Source: Phytophthora colocasiae (taxonomy: Eukaryota > Oomycota > Peronosporomycetes > Peronosporales > Peronosporaceae). From it: a stretch of DNA of 64,000 nt. The stretch covers positions 1 to 64,000 of the forward strand of contig JAGKQI010000104.1 of assembly GCA_018806915.1 (NCBI GenBank). The letters are read 5' to 3'. The position numbers and the translations under genes are program-made. This document shows, piece after piece, positions 1 to 9,811 of the stretch. The notes below the pieces were generated by a model that had not been told where the DNA came from, did not search any database, and saw only the letters and a program-made list of their open reading frames with translations. Every line of letters starts with the position of its first letter. The first letter of the stretch is position 1.

Positions 1-1117
1 ATTCGCAGTACGTACTTGTGCTTGGCGTTTGTATCATCTGGTTTGCTTACAGTACCTTTACTTATGGTTTTTGTAGCGCTTAAAAAGTTGGACTCACAGT
101 TTAAGGTTCGTCTCTCTTCGACTCGGAGCTTGGTTCTTGACGGAACTTGGCTCTCTGAACGCACTCAGTAGTCGATAAATTTTCTTCCAATAAAGTTAAT
201 CCCGCTTGTATTGTGTTCACCATTGTTCGCAGCTAACGTAGAATACCGAATAGTACGCGGTAAAGTAATAGAACGCCCTACGAATTGAACGCGGTCTCCG
301 AGGGCGTTATACAAAGAATAGAACGCGCTCAAATTGAACGCCCTCTTAATTGAACACTGTAGGGAACAAAGCTCGGCAGTTTGACTTACATTGCGGCAGA
401 ATTTCAGGAGCTGTAGCAAAGTTTGACAATAGAGCGAATAAGAGAGAATTTTGAGTTTGAAGCCAAAAAGTACAATAAAAAGTGCGTGCGAACTTAGCGC
501 CGCAGCGCCAGGCACGTCTGTTACATTTTGAACTGCAAAATCCCAAATTGCTGCAGTGCAAAGTACGGATTCGATTCATTCATTTTGACGCAAAATGCAG
601 CCGGAAAGGGCGGGAAAAGGCGCGTCACCTGGCGCGTCACGGGGTGAGTGCGGAATGTGAATGTTTTTGAAGTAACAAGCTATCCTAGTCCTCACCGTCA
701 AGTCCACGGAGCGCATCAACGACGCGTCCGATAAGGCGGCGTCTGCGGTACGGATGCTGTTAGCGGGCGCCTGAACGAACGATACTATGTATCTATAGGT
801 TCACTATCGTCGAGCAGGGAGCCCCCTTACGCCTTATCTGGAGCAATTCATTTGCTCAAGGTAGTATGCTGAGTGTTTGTAAGTTATCAAATTCAAATTC
901 AATTTGCTCTTATCGCGCTTCCATTTTGAACTGCAATTTGGGTGCAGATGCGGAATCTACCGAGAAAAATTGCCACCCCCGGAAGGCGCGAGTAAAGTGC
1001 GATTCAAAACTACCTTCAAATTCAGGACTCAACTCTCTCTTATTCGCTGTAATGCTCAGCCATCCGTGAATCCTCCCCAGACACGCGGGCAGCATGTTTG
1101 TTTTGCTTCATACGCCA
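1..1117. other. Gene-free left edge with degenerate inverted repeat
   Basis: No convincing gene is visible. The stretch holds short iterated GAACGC-type words (about 265-350). It also holds a degenerate long inverted repeat: about 420-580 resembles the reverse complement of about 890-1060. Shared blocks are GCGAATAAGAGAGA-type sequence at 430 and 1030, and CCCAAATTGC-type sequence at 546 and 935. This is compatible with a decayed foldback or TIR element lying just upstream of the transposase-like relic at 1118. The arms are imperfect and I did not align them computationally. Confidence 0.4.
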
Positions 1118-1546
1118 AGATGCCAGCTAGACGAAAGAGTGTGGAGCTCAGCATAAAAAAACAAGCAATTGACTGGATCGCGACTATGAGGAATTGGCGG
1201 AGTTTCCCAAAGAGTCGAGCAGAGCCTCATTTTCGAGGGCGTGGGTGGCGGATTTCGGCCGCAAGCTTCCGCGACTGGTGGCGTGACAGGAGGAGATTTG
1301 GGCTGCCGTTCAGGAGCCGTTGGCGTCTTGAGGGGTGCTGGGCGGCGTCCTGTCTTGAGAGAGGCAGAGGATACTCTCGTCGAGATGATCTACGATGATC
1401 TAAGCTTGAACAAGGAGAAGGTGACTCGTGATTGTGGATCGATGCCCAAGCTCGCCATCTCGTCACGAGAAGCCGAACGAGTGGGAGAAGGAAGAGCGCC
1501 CAAATTTCGGTTTGCGGCTTCGGATGTAGGTCTGCTTCGTTCATGA
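1118..1546 (+). pseudogene. Decayed HTH (CENP-B/pogo-like) transposase N-terminus
   Basis: Two overlapping frames read in sequence give a helix-turn-helix style N-terminus. Frame one (from 1118) starts MPARRKSVELSIKKQAIDWI, typical of the basic first helix of CENP-B/pogo-type or Jerky-like transposases. Frame two (about 1330-1430) gives GAGRRPVLREAEDTLVEMIY followed by KEKVTRD, which resembles the second HTH of the same class. A frameshift between them and the lack of any DDE catalytic part mean this is a relic. I infer the family from motif style only; I cannot name the exact transposon lineage. Confidence 0.5.
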
Positions 1547-1824
1547 AACTGAAACGGTCTGAGCCTGCGCCGTCGCACCAATCTCACCACACTGACCGAT
1601 GACGTGCTTGTGGGGCGTGCTGTGTCGTTCATGAGCTTCTTGCAGAAGCACAAGAGCGAGATGAATCGGGACAAGACTATCCTGATGGGCGAAACGGCGA
1701 TTTACATTACATTAGCATCCGCGATTTTCATACAGTGATTATGTATACTGATGTATACACACACGCAATATTAAATGTATCCATCTTGTTTTATTTTTAA
1801 AGTAGTGTACGCACAACGCAGTTC

Positions 1825-4800
1825 ATGAGGGGCAGCATCGCGCGGCTACTGTTGTTAGGCGTGGCCTTCCATGTACTCTGTATCTTGAGTATATTCGACA
1901 TCTACTTCCAGTCATCCGTTGAGTCCTCCATTCACAGTGCCAACTTCACCTCGTCACCTCCTGCTAGGCGCGTCATCATTTTCACCCTAGACGGTTGTCG
2001 CGTTGACAAGCTCTTCAAAGTCGTTGCCGGCCACACAGACCACTATGATCTCAATCCAGACAGTACCGAGTCCACCCAATTCAACTCCGATAGTCATGTT
2101 CCGTTCCTAGGCCAAGTGATGAGAACAAAGGGCAGTTGGGGAGTCTCACACAACCACGCGCCGACTGAAAGTAGACCGTGTCACGTGGCTCTGACCGCAG
2201 GGATGTACGAGGACCCGCACGCTGTTTACAAGCGATGGAAGCAACACCCAGTTCCCTTTGACTCCGTTTTCAACCAAAGCAAAAATGCCTTTATCTTTGG
2301 CAATAAGGATGTTGCCCCGATATTGGCTGCTCACGCTCCACAAGCCACGGAAGAACACTATACTGGACGAGAAGAGATTGAAATGGCTCGAGAAGATACG
2401 ACTTTATTGGATGTATGGGCATATCGCAAGATGAAGGAATTGTTTGCTAGGGGGGAGAAAGCGAAGGATCCGGTATTGTACGAAAAGCCTGTGAATGACA
2501 ATGGTTCAGATATATTGCCATTTTCACAAGACCCAGCTTAACATGGCCGAATGGATTTGGAGCTGATCTTGAGGGAATGCCCGGAGGAGCTATGGCAATG
2601 GTTGATGCGATTGATTGAGAAGACGCAGAAAATGAATTGAGTACCATACCTGCCTGCCTGAAACGATGGGCAAACCGCGTACGTGGTGAATGCCGACCAT
2701 GGGATGGATCTTGGAGGGGACCATGGTGATGATGCTCCTGAGAAGACGCGGACGGCAATTATTGCGTGGGGTGCAGGTATCGAAGGACCAGAGACGGTGG
2801 AAACAAATGACAAGAAAATGTTTGACATTGATTTACCTACACGATCTAGAGCTGAGATACAAAGCCGACTAGGGAGACAAGAACGCGAAGAGCAGGTTGC
2901 TACCCGTGAATGGAGGTCAGTGCTGAATCTCAAGCGCAAGGATGTCATGCAAACAGATGTGGCGGCTCTTATCACTGCTTTGGTGGGTCTTCCGTATCCC
3001 CGAAACTCCGTTGGGGTTCTTCCATTTACTTACCTGGTCAAAGATAAATACCGTGCAATTGCTATGCGCGCAAATGCGCGACAATTATATGAGCATGCGC
3101 TGCGCAAGGAAGAAGTGAAGCGAGCGCACCGGGGACTGCTGTTTATTCCATATTCGCCTCTCCACGACCGAGTGGAAGAACTTGAGGCCCATATTGATGA
3201 AGCCATTAACAGCATTAGCGAAGGCAAAAGTCACCCAATTCACGACGATGCCTACCACGTCGTCGAACTGTTGAGCCAGGAAATGATTGATATTTGTCGG
3301 AAGGCAATCGTATACTATCAGACTTACGACTGGTTGTATTTAAGGGGGTCGATCGTTCTAAGTTGCCTTGGTTGGGCTTTGGTCATGGCGGTTGCGTACC
3401 AGAAGCCTCAGAAATTCCGCTCACGGTGGTTGTTGACCCATACGATCGACGTCAAGGTGTTCGCAGTTGTAGCTGCAGTAATGTCGTGGCGTTTCGTTGC
3501 AGATTCTCCGTCGACGCATTATCTGTACGGGTTGTGTCCTCTTATCTTTTGGAGATTTGTGTGGCGACATCGCGGCCAAATTCGGCCTGCACTGCCCTTA
3601 AGAGGTTCACGTTGGAAATGGAGTGTACAAGTTGTATCAACTTTCCTATGCTTGGAACTTGTTGTTTTCGGTTATCATCGCCGTGAACTGTTTTGCTTGC
3701 TATTTATCTTATTGGCGTTCATCGGCAGCAGCCTCCTTCACAAAAAGGATTACGTGCAGTTGAATGACCGTCTACACTGGAGAAAATGGTTAACGCCAGA
3801 TTTGTATTGGCCTACAAGCTGCATTTTAATCGCTATTTTTCCATGTCTACCGAGTGGACACAATCACAACACACCGCTGGTTCATCTTGGTGCATTACTA
3901 GTGCTGATATTTACTATCGCTGTGGTTCACAACACATCGGCTGTCTATGATCGAAGATCCCAATGGAAGCTGATTATTTTGCCTGGGGGACTTCCTGTGC
4001 TGCTGGCCATGCTAGCCCTGGAATGTACTTCGGCTTACTTGGAAAGTAAACGGAGCCCCCCATCGCTTCTTGTGGCGTCAAATTGGCTTTTAGTCGTCGT
4101 GCCAGTAGCCTGGTTACTCGTTCAAACAAAATGTAGCAGCGAAAAGGAGTTACGTTTGTTGAAGCTGGACGATAATGGTGATCTTGAACGCCAGCAAACT
4201 GGTGGAGAGGTTGCACGCCTGGTGGTCGTGCGTTTAACGCAGGTGATCTTAGCTGTCACTCCAGGCTTCATATTGCTTAGTATGTCGAATGAAGTGCTAT
4301 TTTACGCAGCACTATGCAGTGGAGTCGTTAGCTGGGTGATGGTAGAAGTAAAGCAGACTGCTGTGGGAGGTATTTCAGCAGCTCGTGAAGTACAGAGAGC
4401 GCTGTTGCTCTTGTTGTTTGTTCAAGTTTCGTTTTTCGGCACAAATAGTGTGGCTAGTCTGACAAGTTTCAAGATCCCATCAACTCAGCGGTTCTTTACA
4501 GAATCATCTCCCTCCATTGCGCAGGCTCTTGTCGTACTAAAGCTCGTGATTCCGTTCGTTGTTGTTGGATGCGCTTTCCGTCTGATCTTACTGCTACCAT
4601 CTGGGGCAGTCTCGACACTAGAGAAGGAGTTGCGTGGGAAATCTCTGTGGGTACCGAGGTACTTCCTGCTGACCGCATCACTGGCAGAGGTTCTGGTTGC
4701 GCAGTTCCTCTTTCTTGTAAGCAATGAAGGGAGTTGGAGGCAGATGGGGAACTCCATCGCAAAATTCTGCATCGTCAATGCCCAGATTGTCCTTTTGCCG

Positions 4801-4899
4801 ACACTGGTAATCCTCACCGCTGCGCTCGTTTACGACCTAGAAAATACTCACAAAGGATACGAGCCGGTAGACCAAAATGAAGGCGATAAGGACAACTAG
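1825..4899 (+). pseudogene. GPI ethanolamine phosphate transferase 1 (PIG-N/MCD4-like), frame broken
   Basis: PIG-N adds ethanolamine phosphate to the first mannose of GPI anchors in the ER membrane. The first part (1825-2541) has an N-terminal membrane anchor, the FTLDGCRVDKL nucleophile/metal region and HNHAPTESRPCHVAL, matching the family's PTESRPGHVA block except Gly to Cys. The second part (from about 2664) restarts with DGQTAYVVNADHGMDLGGDH, the second metal-binding region, and runs through about a dozen membrane segments to 4899. Between 2500 and 2665 the family's HLLGxDxxGH metal motif is unrecognisable and the frame shifts at least twice with in-frame stops. No single GT-AG intron repairs this. 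The total would be close to the family's roughly 930-1000 residues. It is either a recent pseudogene or an assembly error zone; I favour pseudogene. Confidence 0.75.
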
Positions 4900-5159
4900 A
4901 AATCAAGAATTGTATGTAGCGTACTTTCAACTCGTGCACCGTACTTAGCACGTGCGTGCTCTGAGCTGGCACGCGCTACGCAGTTTGCGTTTAGTATCTT
5001 GGTTAGTACAAAGATAAGCTGGCAGATGTACTTGTTGCGCGCTCTAAGATCAAGGACATTCTGCAAGAGATACGCTGGTGTAAGGCATTTTGATGTTGAC
5101 GATCCAAATCCTGAAGTTGTGTTATGTAGAACGTGCTGAAGCATTGCCGGAAACTATAA

Positions 5160-5359
5160 CTCTGAGGAGCTCATCCGATCCAAACAGCGAAGAAAACTGG
5201 AGGCAAAGGGGGAACTCCATCGCTGAATTCTGCCCAGAAGTCCTTTTGCCGCCACTGGTAATCCTCGCCTCTGCGCTCGTTTACGACCTAGAAATTGAAA
5301 TGAAGAGGACAACTACCGTAGACAGCAAGAAATATTGCGTGCTTTCCAAGAGTTGTTGA
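5160..5359 (+). pseudogene. Duplicated 3'-terminal fragment of the PIG-N-like gene
   Basis: Translation gives NWRQRGNSIAEFC, then VLLPPLVIL and SALVYDLE. This is a near copy of the last segment of the upstream PIG-N-like protein (SWRQMGNSIAKFC ... VLLPTLVIL ... AALVYDLE, about 4730-4850). It lacks a few internal codons and has a different, frameshifted tail. Nothing else of the gene is seen around it, so it is a truncated tandem duplicate and not a gene. Confidence 0.8.
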
Positions 5360-5380
5360 CTGTGTATCGCTGCAAATTAA

Positions 5381-8017
5381 TCATTTGCACGTAACAAGCT
5401 GCGACCAGGATAGCTCACACGCTCGAAGCGAGGCTACTAGCTCCACGTTTTCGAGTGGTAACGAATATTCGCGTGCAACACGAGCTTTGGAGTTTGCGTG
5501 GACTACTTTGCAGTCGAGTCCGCTCCCTCGAAGTTGATAGAGATGTACACGAGCACGCCCAAGCTTAAGGACCAGCAGATTCCATGGGTCACTCAAAAAC
5601 ACCAGATTCATTAGCATTCGTTGAGAGGACGACGCTGAGCTCGTTACTTCGCCATCATTCGCGGCAAGGGTATCACCTGTGGTCTCTTGGCTTGGGCCTC
5701 GTATCTGACCGATACTACGTTGGCTCCGCTGGCTTAACCACGGTGTAGTAGCAGTCAGCAAACCGAGCAAAGGCCCCAGAAGATCATCATCCCAGCTCAC
5801 AGAGAGGCAACTGGGTTCCCAAAGAGCTCCAGCGGCACTGGGGACTGCTGAGCGAGCAAAGAACAATGGGTCGGGTACGGCATCACCCTTCACTTGGGGT
5901 TTTGACTCACTTATGTTCGCTGGTTTGACCCAACGACGTCGATGCCAGCGCATCAGCTGGCGCACTGTTAGGATGACGACGATATAGATAATGGCGGCAA
6001 GAGCGACTGCCAACATATCGCTGTACACTCCTTCAAGATTCATTTTCCACGCATCTAGCGTTTCAGAGCGCAGCAGCATGAAAGTCGGGACGGGTTCCAC
6101 CTCATTAGCCTCCAAGATCCGTGCGTCACGGTCATCAACAGCAATTCCGCCATGTGCTACGAACGCTACAGCTCCTAGAGCCAAAGCAGGAAGCAAATGG
6201 CCCCGCACTCCCGAGACTCCGTGCGAAGGGGTCCACGCTCCTGCCGAGGTCTGCAACAATGCTCGAAACCGTGCTAGTAATGCCATGAGCCAAACGCAGC
6301 GCATATGCACAGCCAACCACCGCGTCAAAGTTGAAAAGCTATCAGTAGCATTCTCTCCACCGTCATCTTCTAGTTCATAAAGAATCAAAGCATCGATAAT
6401 GTGTGCGCTTGCGTAGCACAAGACAGGTAGCCAACTTCCATACACGACGACCTGGCTGGGAACCGCAAAGAAGACTCGTAGCGTACGTTTCAGTCTCGAC
6501 GGATTTGTGTTCGCAACATTGCTGAAAGCTGAGCCTACTACGGCGTAACAAGCGACGAGCAGGCACAAAACCCTCACGATCATATACAATTGCCCAATGA
6601 ATCGCAGCGTGGATGCCAAGGAACTCCATTCGAGGGCGTCTGTATACAGCACCTTGCCCTCAACACGTTCCTCAAACACCGTAGTAGTTGTGCAGGTTTC
6701 TGTGCTAGTGCATTCCCGAACCCGGTACAGTGCTACAACACTATAAATCTTGTGTGCCAACAATACAGCTCCACCCAGTCTTGTCAGGGGGTCCGATTCC
6801 GTCTCCACCAATGTGACATCCAGCTTTTGATTCTTGGTCAGAGCCTTCTGTAGCTCCGCAACTCGTACCGAAACAACTTCCCACATAGCCTCGCTCTCGC
6901 TTCCATCCACAGTTAGCGACGCAGCCCATGGTTTTTCACAAAAGAGGGGGCGATCCAAGTCATCCACACACAAATCCACACCCGGGTTGGTAGAGTCCAG
7001 ATCAGCAAAAGAAGTAACCCAAACGCTGAGCCAGTACTTGTGGTCTAGCAAATTCCGCGAGAGGAAGCTCGTACTGCTACTTGCTGCCGTAGAACCAGAA
7101 GCTGCACTGCTTGTACCCGTCCAGCGTGCTTTGGCTCGAGCCGAAAAGCACACACGCTGCGGTAATGAACTCAGTTCGCCTCGTGCCATGATCGTGATAC
7201 CATCATCAGTCTGTGCCACATTTTTGTAGCTTGTAGTGCTTGGTGCATTGGCTGCAAGTGCTTCAACGAGAGTGTCAAGCATCTGGAACACTGTCATTCC
7301 AGGAAGGGAGTCACCACAGTCCTTGCTGTATTCTGAGCCTGCAGAGAGATCACTAAGGATGCACGTAGGCCAAGATGATCGCAACTCTGTCGATGCATCC
7401 AGCAGATCCCTAGCTGTACGTAGTCCATAGGAACTTGGTGTAAACTTGTAGAGTGCTGTAGATACTTCGGAAGAGCACGTGAACGATCCAGTAATAATTG
7501 TGCCATTCTGGAAGAACGTTCGACCTGCAAGTGCCGTGGGTCCGTACACTGTGAAGACGTTTGGCTCGATTTGCACGAACGGGAGACTGTCAACACTCGA
7601 CCCTGCGCGAAAGACATCAGACACAAGCAGACCGTAGGCAAACAGAGCGAGAAGGACTCGAATGGCTGCGGATCGAGGCAATCTTTCAACAAACGTCGCT
7701 GTTTCATGGGCTCCTTCTGGGTGCATCGCATTCAGCATTAATGACGACCGTTTGCGCTGCCAGTTGGAATCCGTCGAGGACGGAGCTCTGGCTGGTAGAG
7801 CATTGGACGATGGCGCTTTTGTGGTGCCATTCGTAGTTGTCTCCACCTCAGGCGGCTGGTCCGGTATGCGCTTCTTCGGGGTCTGCGCGGACTCGCGACG
7901 GCTTCCACCACTTACGTCTCCGTCCTGTGAACCCATGACGAAGGAATGTCCGATAAAAGGGATCAGGAGCGACTGTTCCATGTTGGGTCGGCGGTTAAGA
8001 GAACCTACAACTGACAT
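5381..8017 (-). CDS. Large multipass membrane protein, unknown function
   Basis: Single-exon frame of 878 residues if started at the Met at 8017 (MSVVGSL); the frame is open further upstream to 8215, and another Met lies at 7981. The N-terminal ~110 residues are hydrophilic and Ser/Thr/Pro-rich, then a first membrane segment (IRVLLALFAYGLLVSDVF). A long extracytoplasmic-looking region of about 330 residues with several Cys pairs follows, then about five or six more hydrophobic segments (for example LYMIVRVLCLLVACYAVV and MLAVALAAIIYIVVILTV). The soluble C-terminus contains FLSDPWNLLVLKLGRARVHL. I do not recognise the family. The layout of one TM, a large loop and a TM bundle would suit a receptor- or channel-like membrane protein, but this is only inference. 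It is divergent from the M50B-like gene at 8441. Confidence 0.7.
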   Translation of the reverse strand: MSVVGSLNRRPNMEQSLLIPFIGHSFVMGSQDGDVSGGSRRESAQTPKKRIPDQPPEVETTTNGTTKAPSSNALPARAPSSTDSNWQRKRSSLMLNAMHPEGAHETATFVERLPRSAAIRVLLALFAYGLLVSDVFRAGSSVDSLPFVQIEPNVFTVYGPTALAGRTFFQNGTIITGSFTCSSEVSTALYKFTPSSYGLRTARDLLDASTELRSSWPTCILSDLSAGSEYSKDCGDSLPGMTVFQMLDTLVEALAANAPSTTSYKNVAQTDDGITIMARGELSSLPQRVCFSARAKARWTGTSSAASGSTAASSSTSFLSRNLLDHKYWLSVWVTSFADLDSTNPGVDLCVDDLDRPLFCEKPWAASLTVDGSESEAMWEVVSVRVAELQKALTKNQKLDVTLVETESDPLTRLGGAVLLAHKIYSVVALYRVRECTSTETCTTTTVFEERVEGKVLYTDALEWSSLASTLRFIGQLYMIVRVLCLLVACYAVVGSAFSNVANTNPSRLKRTLRVFFAVPSQVVVYGSWLPVLCYASAHIIDALILYELEDDGGENATDSFSTLTRWLAVHMRCVWLMALLARFRALLQTSAGAWTPSHGVSGVRGHLLPALALGAVAFVAHGGIAVDDRDARILEANEVEPVPTFMLLRSETLDAWKMNLEGVYSDMLAVALAAIIYIVVILTVRQLMRWHRRRWVKPANISESKPQVKGDAVPDPLFFARSAVPSAAGALWEPSCLSVSWDDDLLGPLLGLLTATTPWLSQRSQRSIGQIRGPSQETTGDTLAANDGEVTSSASSSQRMLMNLVFLSDPWNLLVLKLGRARVHLYQLRGSGLDCKVVHANSKARVAREYSLPLENVELVASLRACELSWSQLVTCK

Positions 8018-8440
8018 CGCTGGACATATTCCAGCCACGAATGTCCACACAGCTCTTGTGTCTCTTCTCCAGCATACGTATATGTATCGCTTTTGGTTGC
8101 GAGTCGATGCGGAACATCCAGGATAGCATTTCAAAAATGGCTGCCATAAGCACCACAGCACCAAGAACTTCTTTATTGACACAGTTACCCGCAAGTCTTC
8201 TCCCTGGCTTATCACTGAGGACTTTCTTCAAGAAGTTCTTGGAGAATCCATCCGAGCGTGTGACTTGCTTTTGACCATGTGATTATGGGCGTAGAGCTTT
8301 ATAGGTTCAAACAAATAACAGCATCTGATTGGATGAAATCCGAAATGCTGGGTATCTCATAGGCTTATGCCGCTACCATACTCATTCCCCAACTTGCTGC
8401 GTCGAAAAGCTTTCAACTTGCGTCCTCCACTCCCGCCACT
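8018..8440. promoter_or_regulatory. Divergent promoter region
   Basis: About 420 bp between the start of the leftward membrane-protein gene and the rightward M50B-like gene, presumably serving both. I see no distinct promoter motif that I would trust. Confidence 0.4.
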
Positions 8441-9601
8441 ATGAGCATTGACTGGTCGGCTGAGTGCTGCAACGACAAGCAGTTCTTGTCCATCTTCCTC
8501 ATCATCTGCTACTCTGTCGCCATTTTCAAACTGTAAGGACGTCGTCTGTGGCTCTAGCTCAATGCAGGTCTCTCTGACTGACCTGTTCATGACATGTTTA
8601 CTTGTTGTTGCAGATGGCGCGTCTCGATCCTCCACCCATTTAAGATCCTGTATGTTTGTTCGAGTAGCACAGGGTACAATTAGTGGGATCAAGTATTGAT
8701 ATTTCTCTCTCTTGTGTACAGAACGGTGTTTCTTCACGAACTTGGACACGCGACCGCTGCATGGCTCACCTGTGGCAGCGTACGAAGCGCAGTTATGCTA
8801 TCCACATTATAAGAATTGATGCTAATAGAATTGCTGTAATAATGATACAGGTTAAGGGCATGGAAGTTCACCCGGATGAAGGTGGTGTGACGAAGACTGT
8901 CGGCGGACTCCAATGGGTCATCCTCCCAGCAGTACGCCATTGTTGCCAACTCTCTGTTGCACTTCTGGGGTTATACTGACTTGATTCTTGTCTGTTGTTG
9001 CTACTTGTAGGGCTACCTGGGATCTGCAGTATGGGGTATGGGGTTGACCATCGCTAGTGCGGACAAAACGGCATCGGAAGTGGCAGCAGGCGTTCTCATC
9101 TTTTTCCTGCTGGTCTTCATCTTCTACGCCCACAATGGCTACCTTCGCATCCTGAACTTCTGCTTCATCCTACTGCTCGCGGGCCTGTTGGCGCTGAACA
9201 TTTGGACGACATTCGATGCTCTGCAGTACGTGACGCTCTTCCTAGGCGTCATGAGCTGCCTCTTTTCGGTTTACGACATCTGGGACGACCTCATTTCCCG
9301 CCGCGTAAACGAAAGCGACGCGTCTGTCTTCGCCAAGATGACTCATACTTCAAGTCGGTGCTGGGGAGTTATCTGGGGTCTCATTGCGCTCGTCACGCTC
9401 GTTGCAGCCGTCTACTTCAACCTGCTGGTTGCAGAGGATTCGGGTCCGTCGCTCACCAACATCTCCGACGCGTCCACAGGCACTAAAATCGCACTTGCCT
9501 GCGCCGTCGTCATCGTGGCTCTTTCTGTAGTACACACAGGATTCACGCGGAGGTGCATGCTGCGAAAACGCGAGGGGCTCGGTAGCTACTTTGCCGCTTA
9601 A
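8441..9601 (+). CDS. Peptidase M50B-like membrane zinc metalloprotease (5 exons)
   Basis: I assembled this from five small exons: 8441-8532, 8614-8649, 8722-8791, 8851-8931 and 9011-9601, giving 289 residues. All introns are GT-AG, 59-81 bp, and every phase matches. The protein starts MSIDWSAECCNDKQFL. A first membrane helix (LSIFLIICYSVAIF) leads into TVFLHELGHATAAWLTCGSV, which carries the HExxH zinc site. GGLQWVILPAGYLGSAVWG and then several helices follow; NESDA near residue 190 fits this family. It therefore matches the M50B-like family (Pfam PF13398), intramembrane-type peptidases whose substrates are unknown in this group. Only the last exon is a long open frame, so a gene finder could truncate it at 9038 and lose the catalytic motif. 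Confidence 0.85.
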
Positions 9602-9811
9602 TGCTACAAATGATAGCGACGATTACCGGTACACTCGAGCATCTCTGTCTTAATCAGCCAAATGATATTCTTCTCCATCTTGTAGATTTCGGCTCATCCT
9701 CTGCTGATAATTCGCTTATACACTACCTACCAAAACGCTTCTAAGACACCCGTTTCTCCGCAAAAGAGCTCGTGATTTTAATTCTCTTGCGACTTGATTT
9801 CCAGAACCCAG
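9602..9811. other. Short convergent intergenic spacer
   Basis: Holds the 3' ends of the M50B-like (+) and PI4-kinase (-) genes. No coding signal or clear terminator structure is visible. Confidence 0.4.

Noticed and set aside
2470..2690. Introns explaining the PIG-N frame break
   Set aside because: Possible GT-AG pairs (for example 2473 to about 2530) leave downstream stops, and the metal-site motif is not recovered in any frame.
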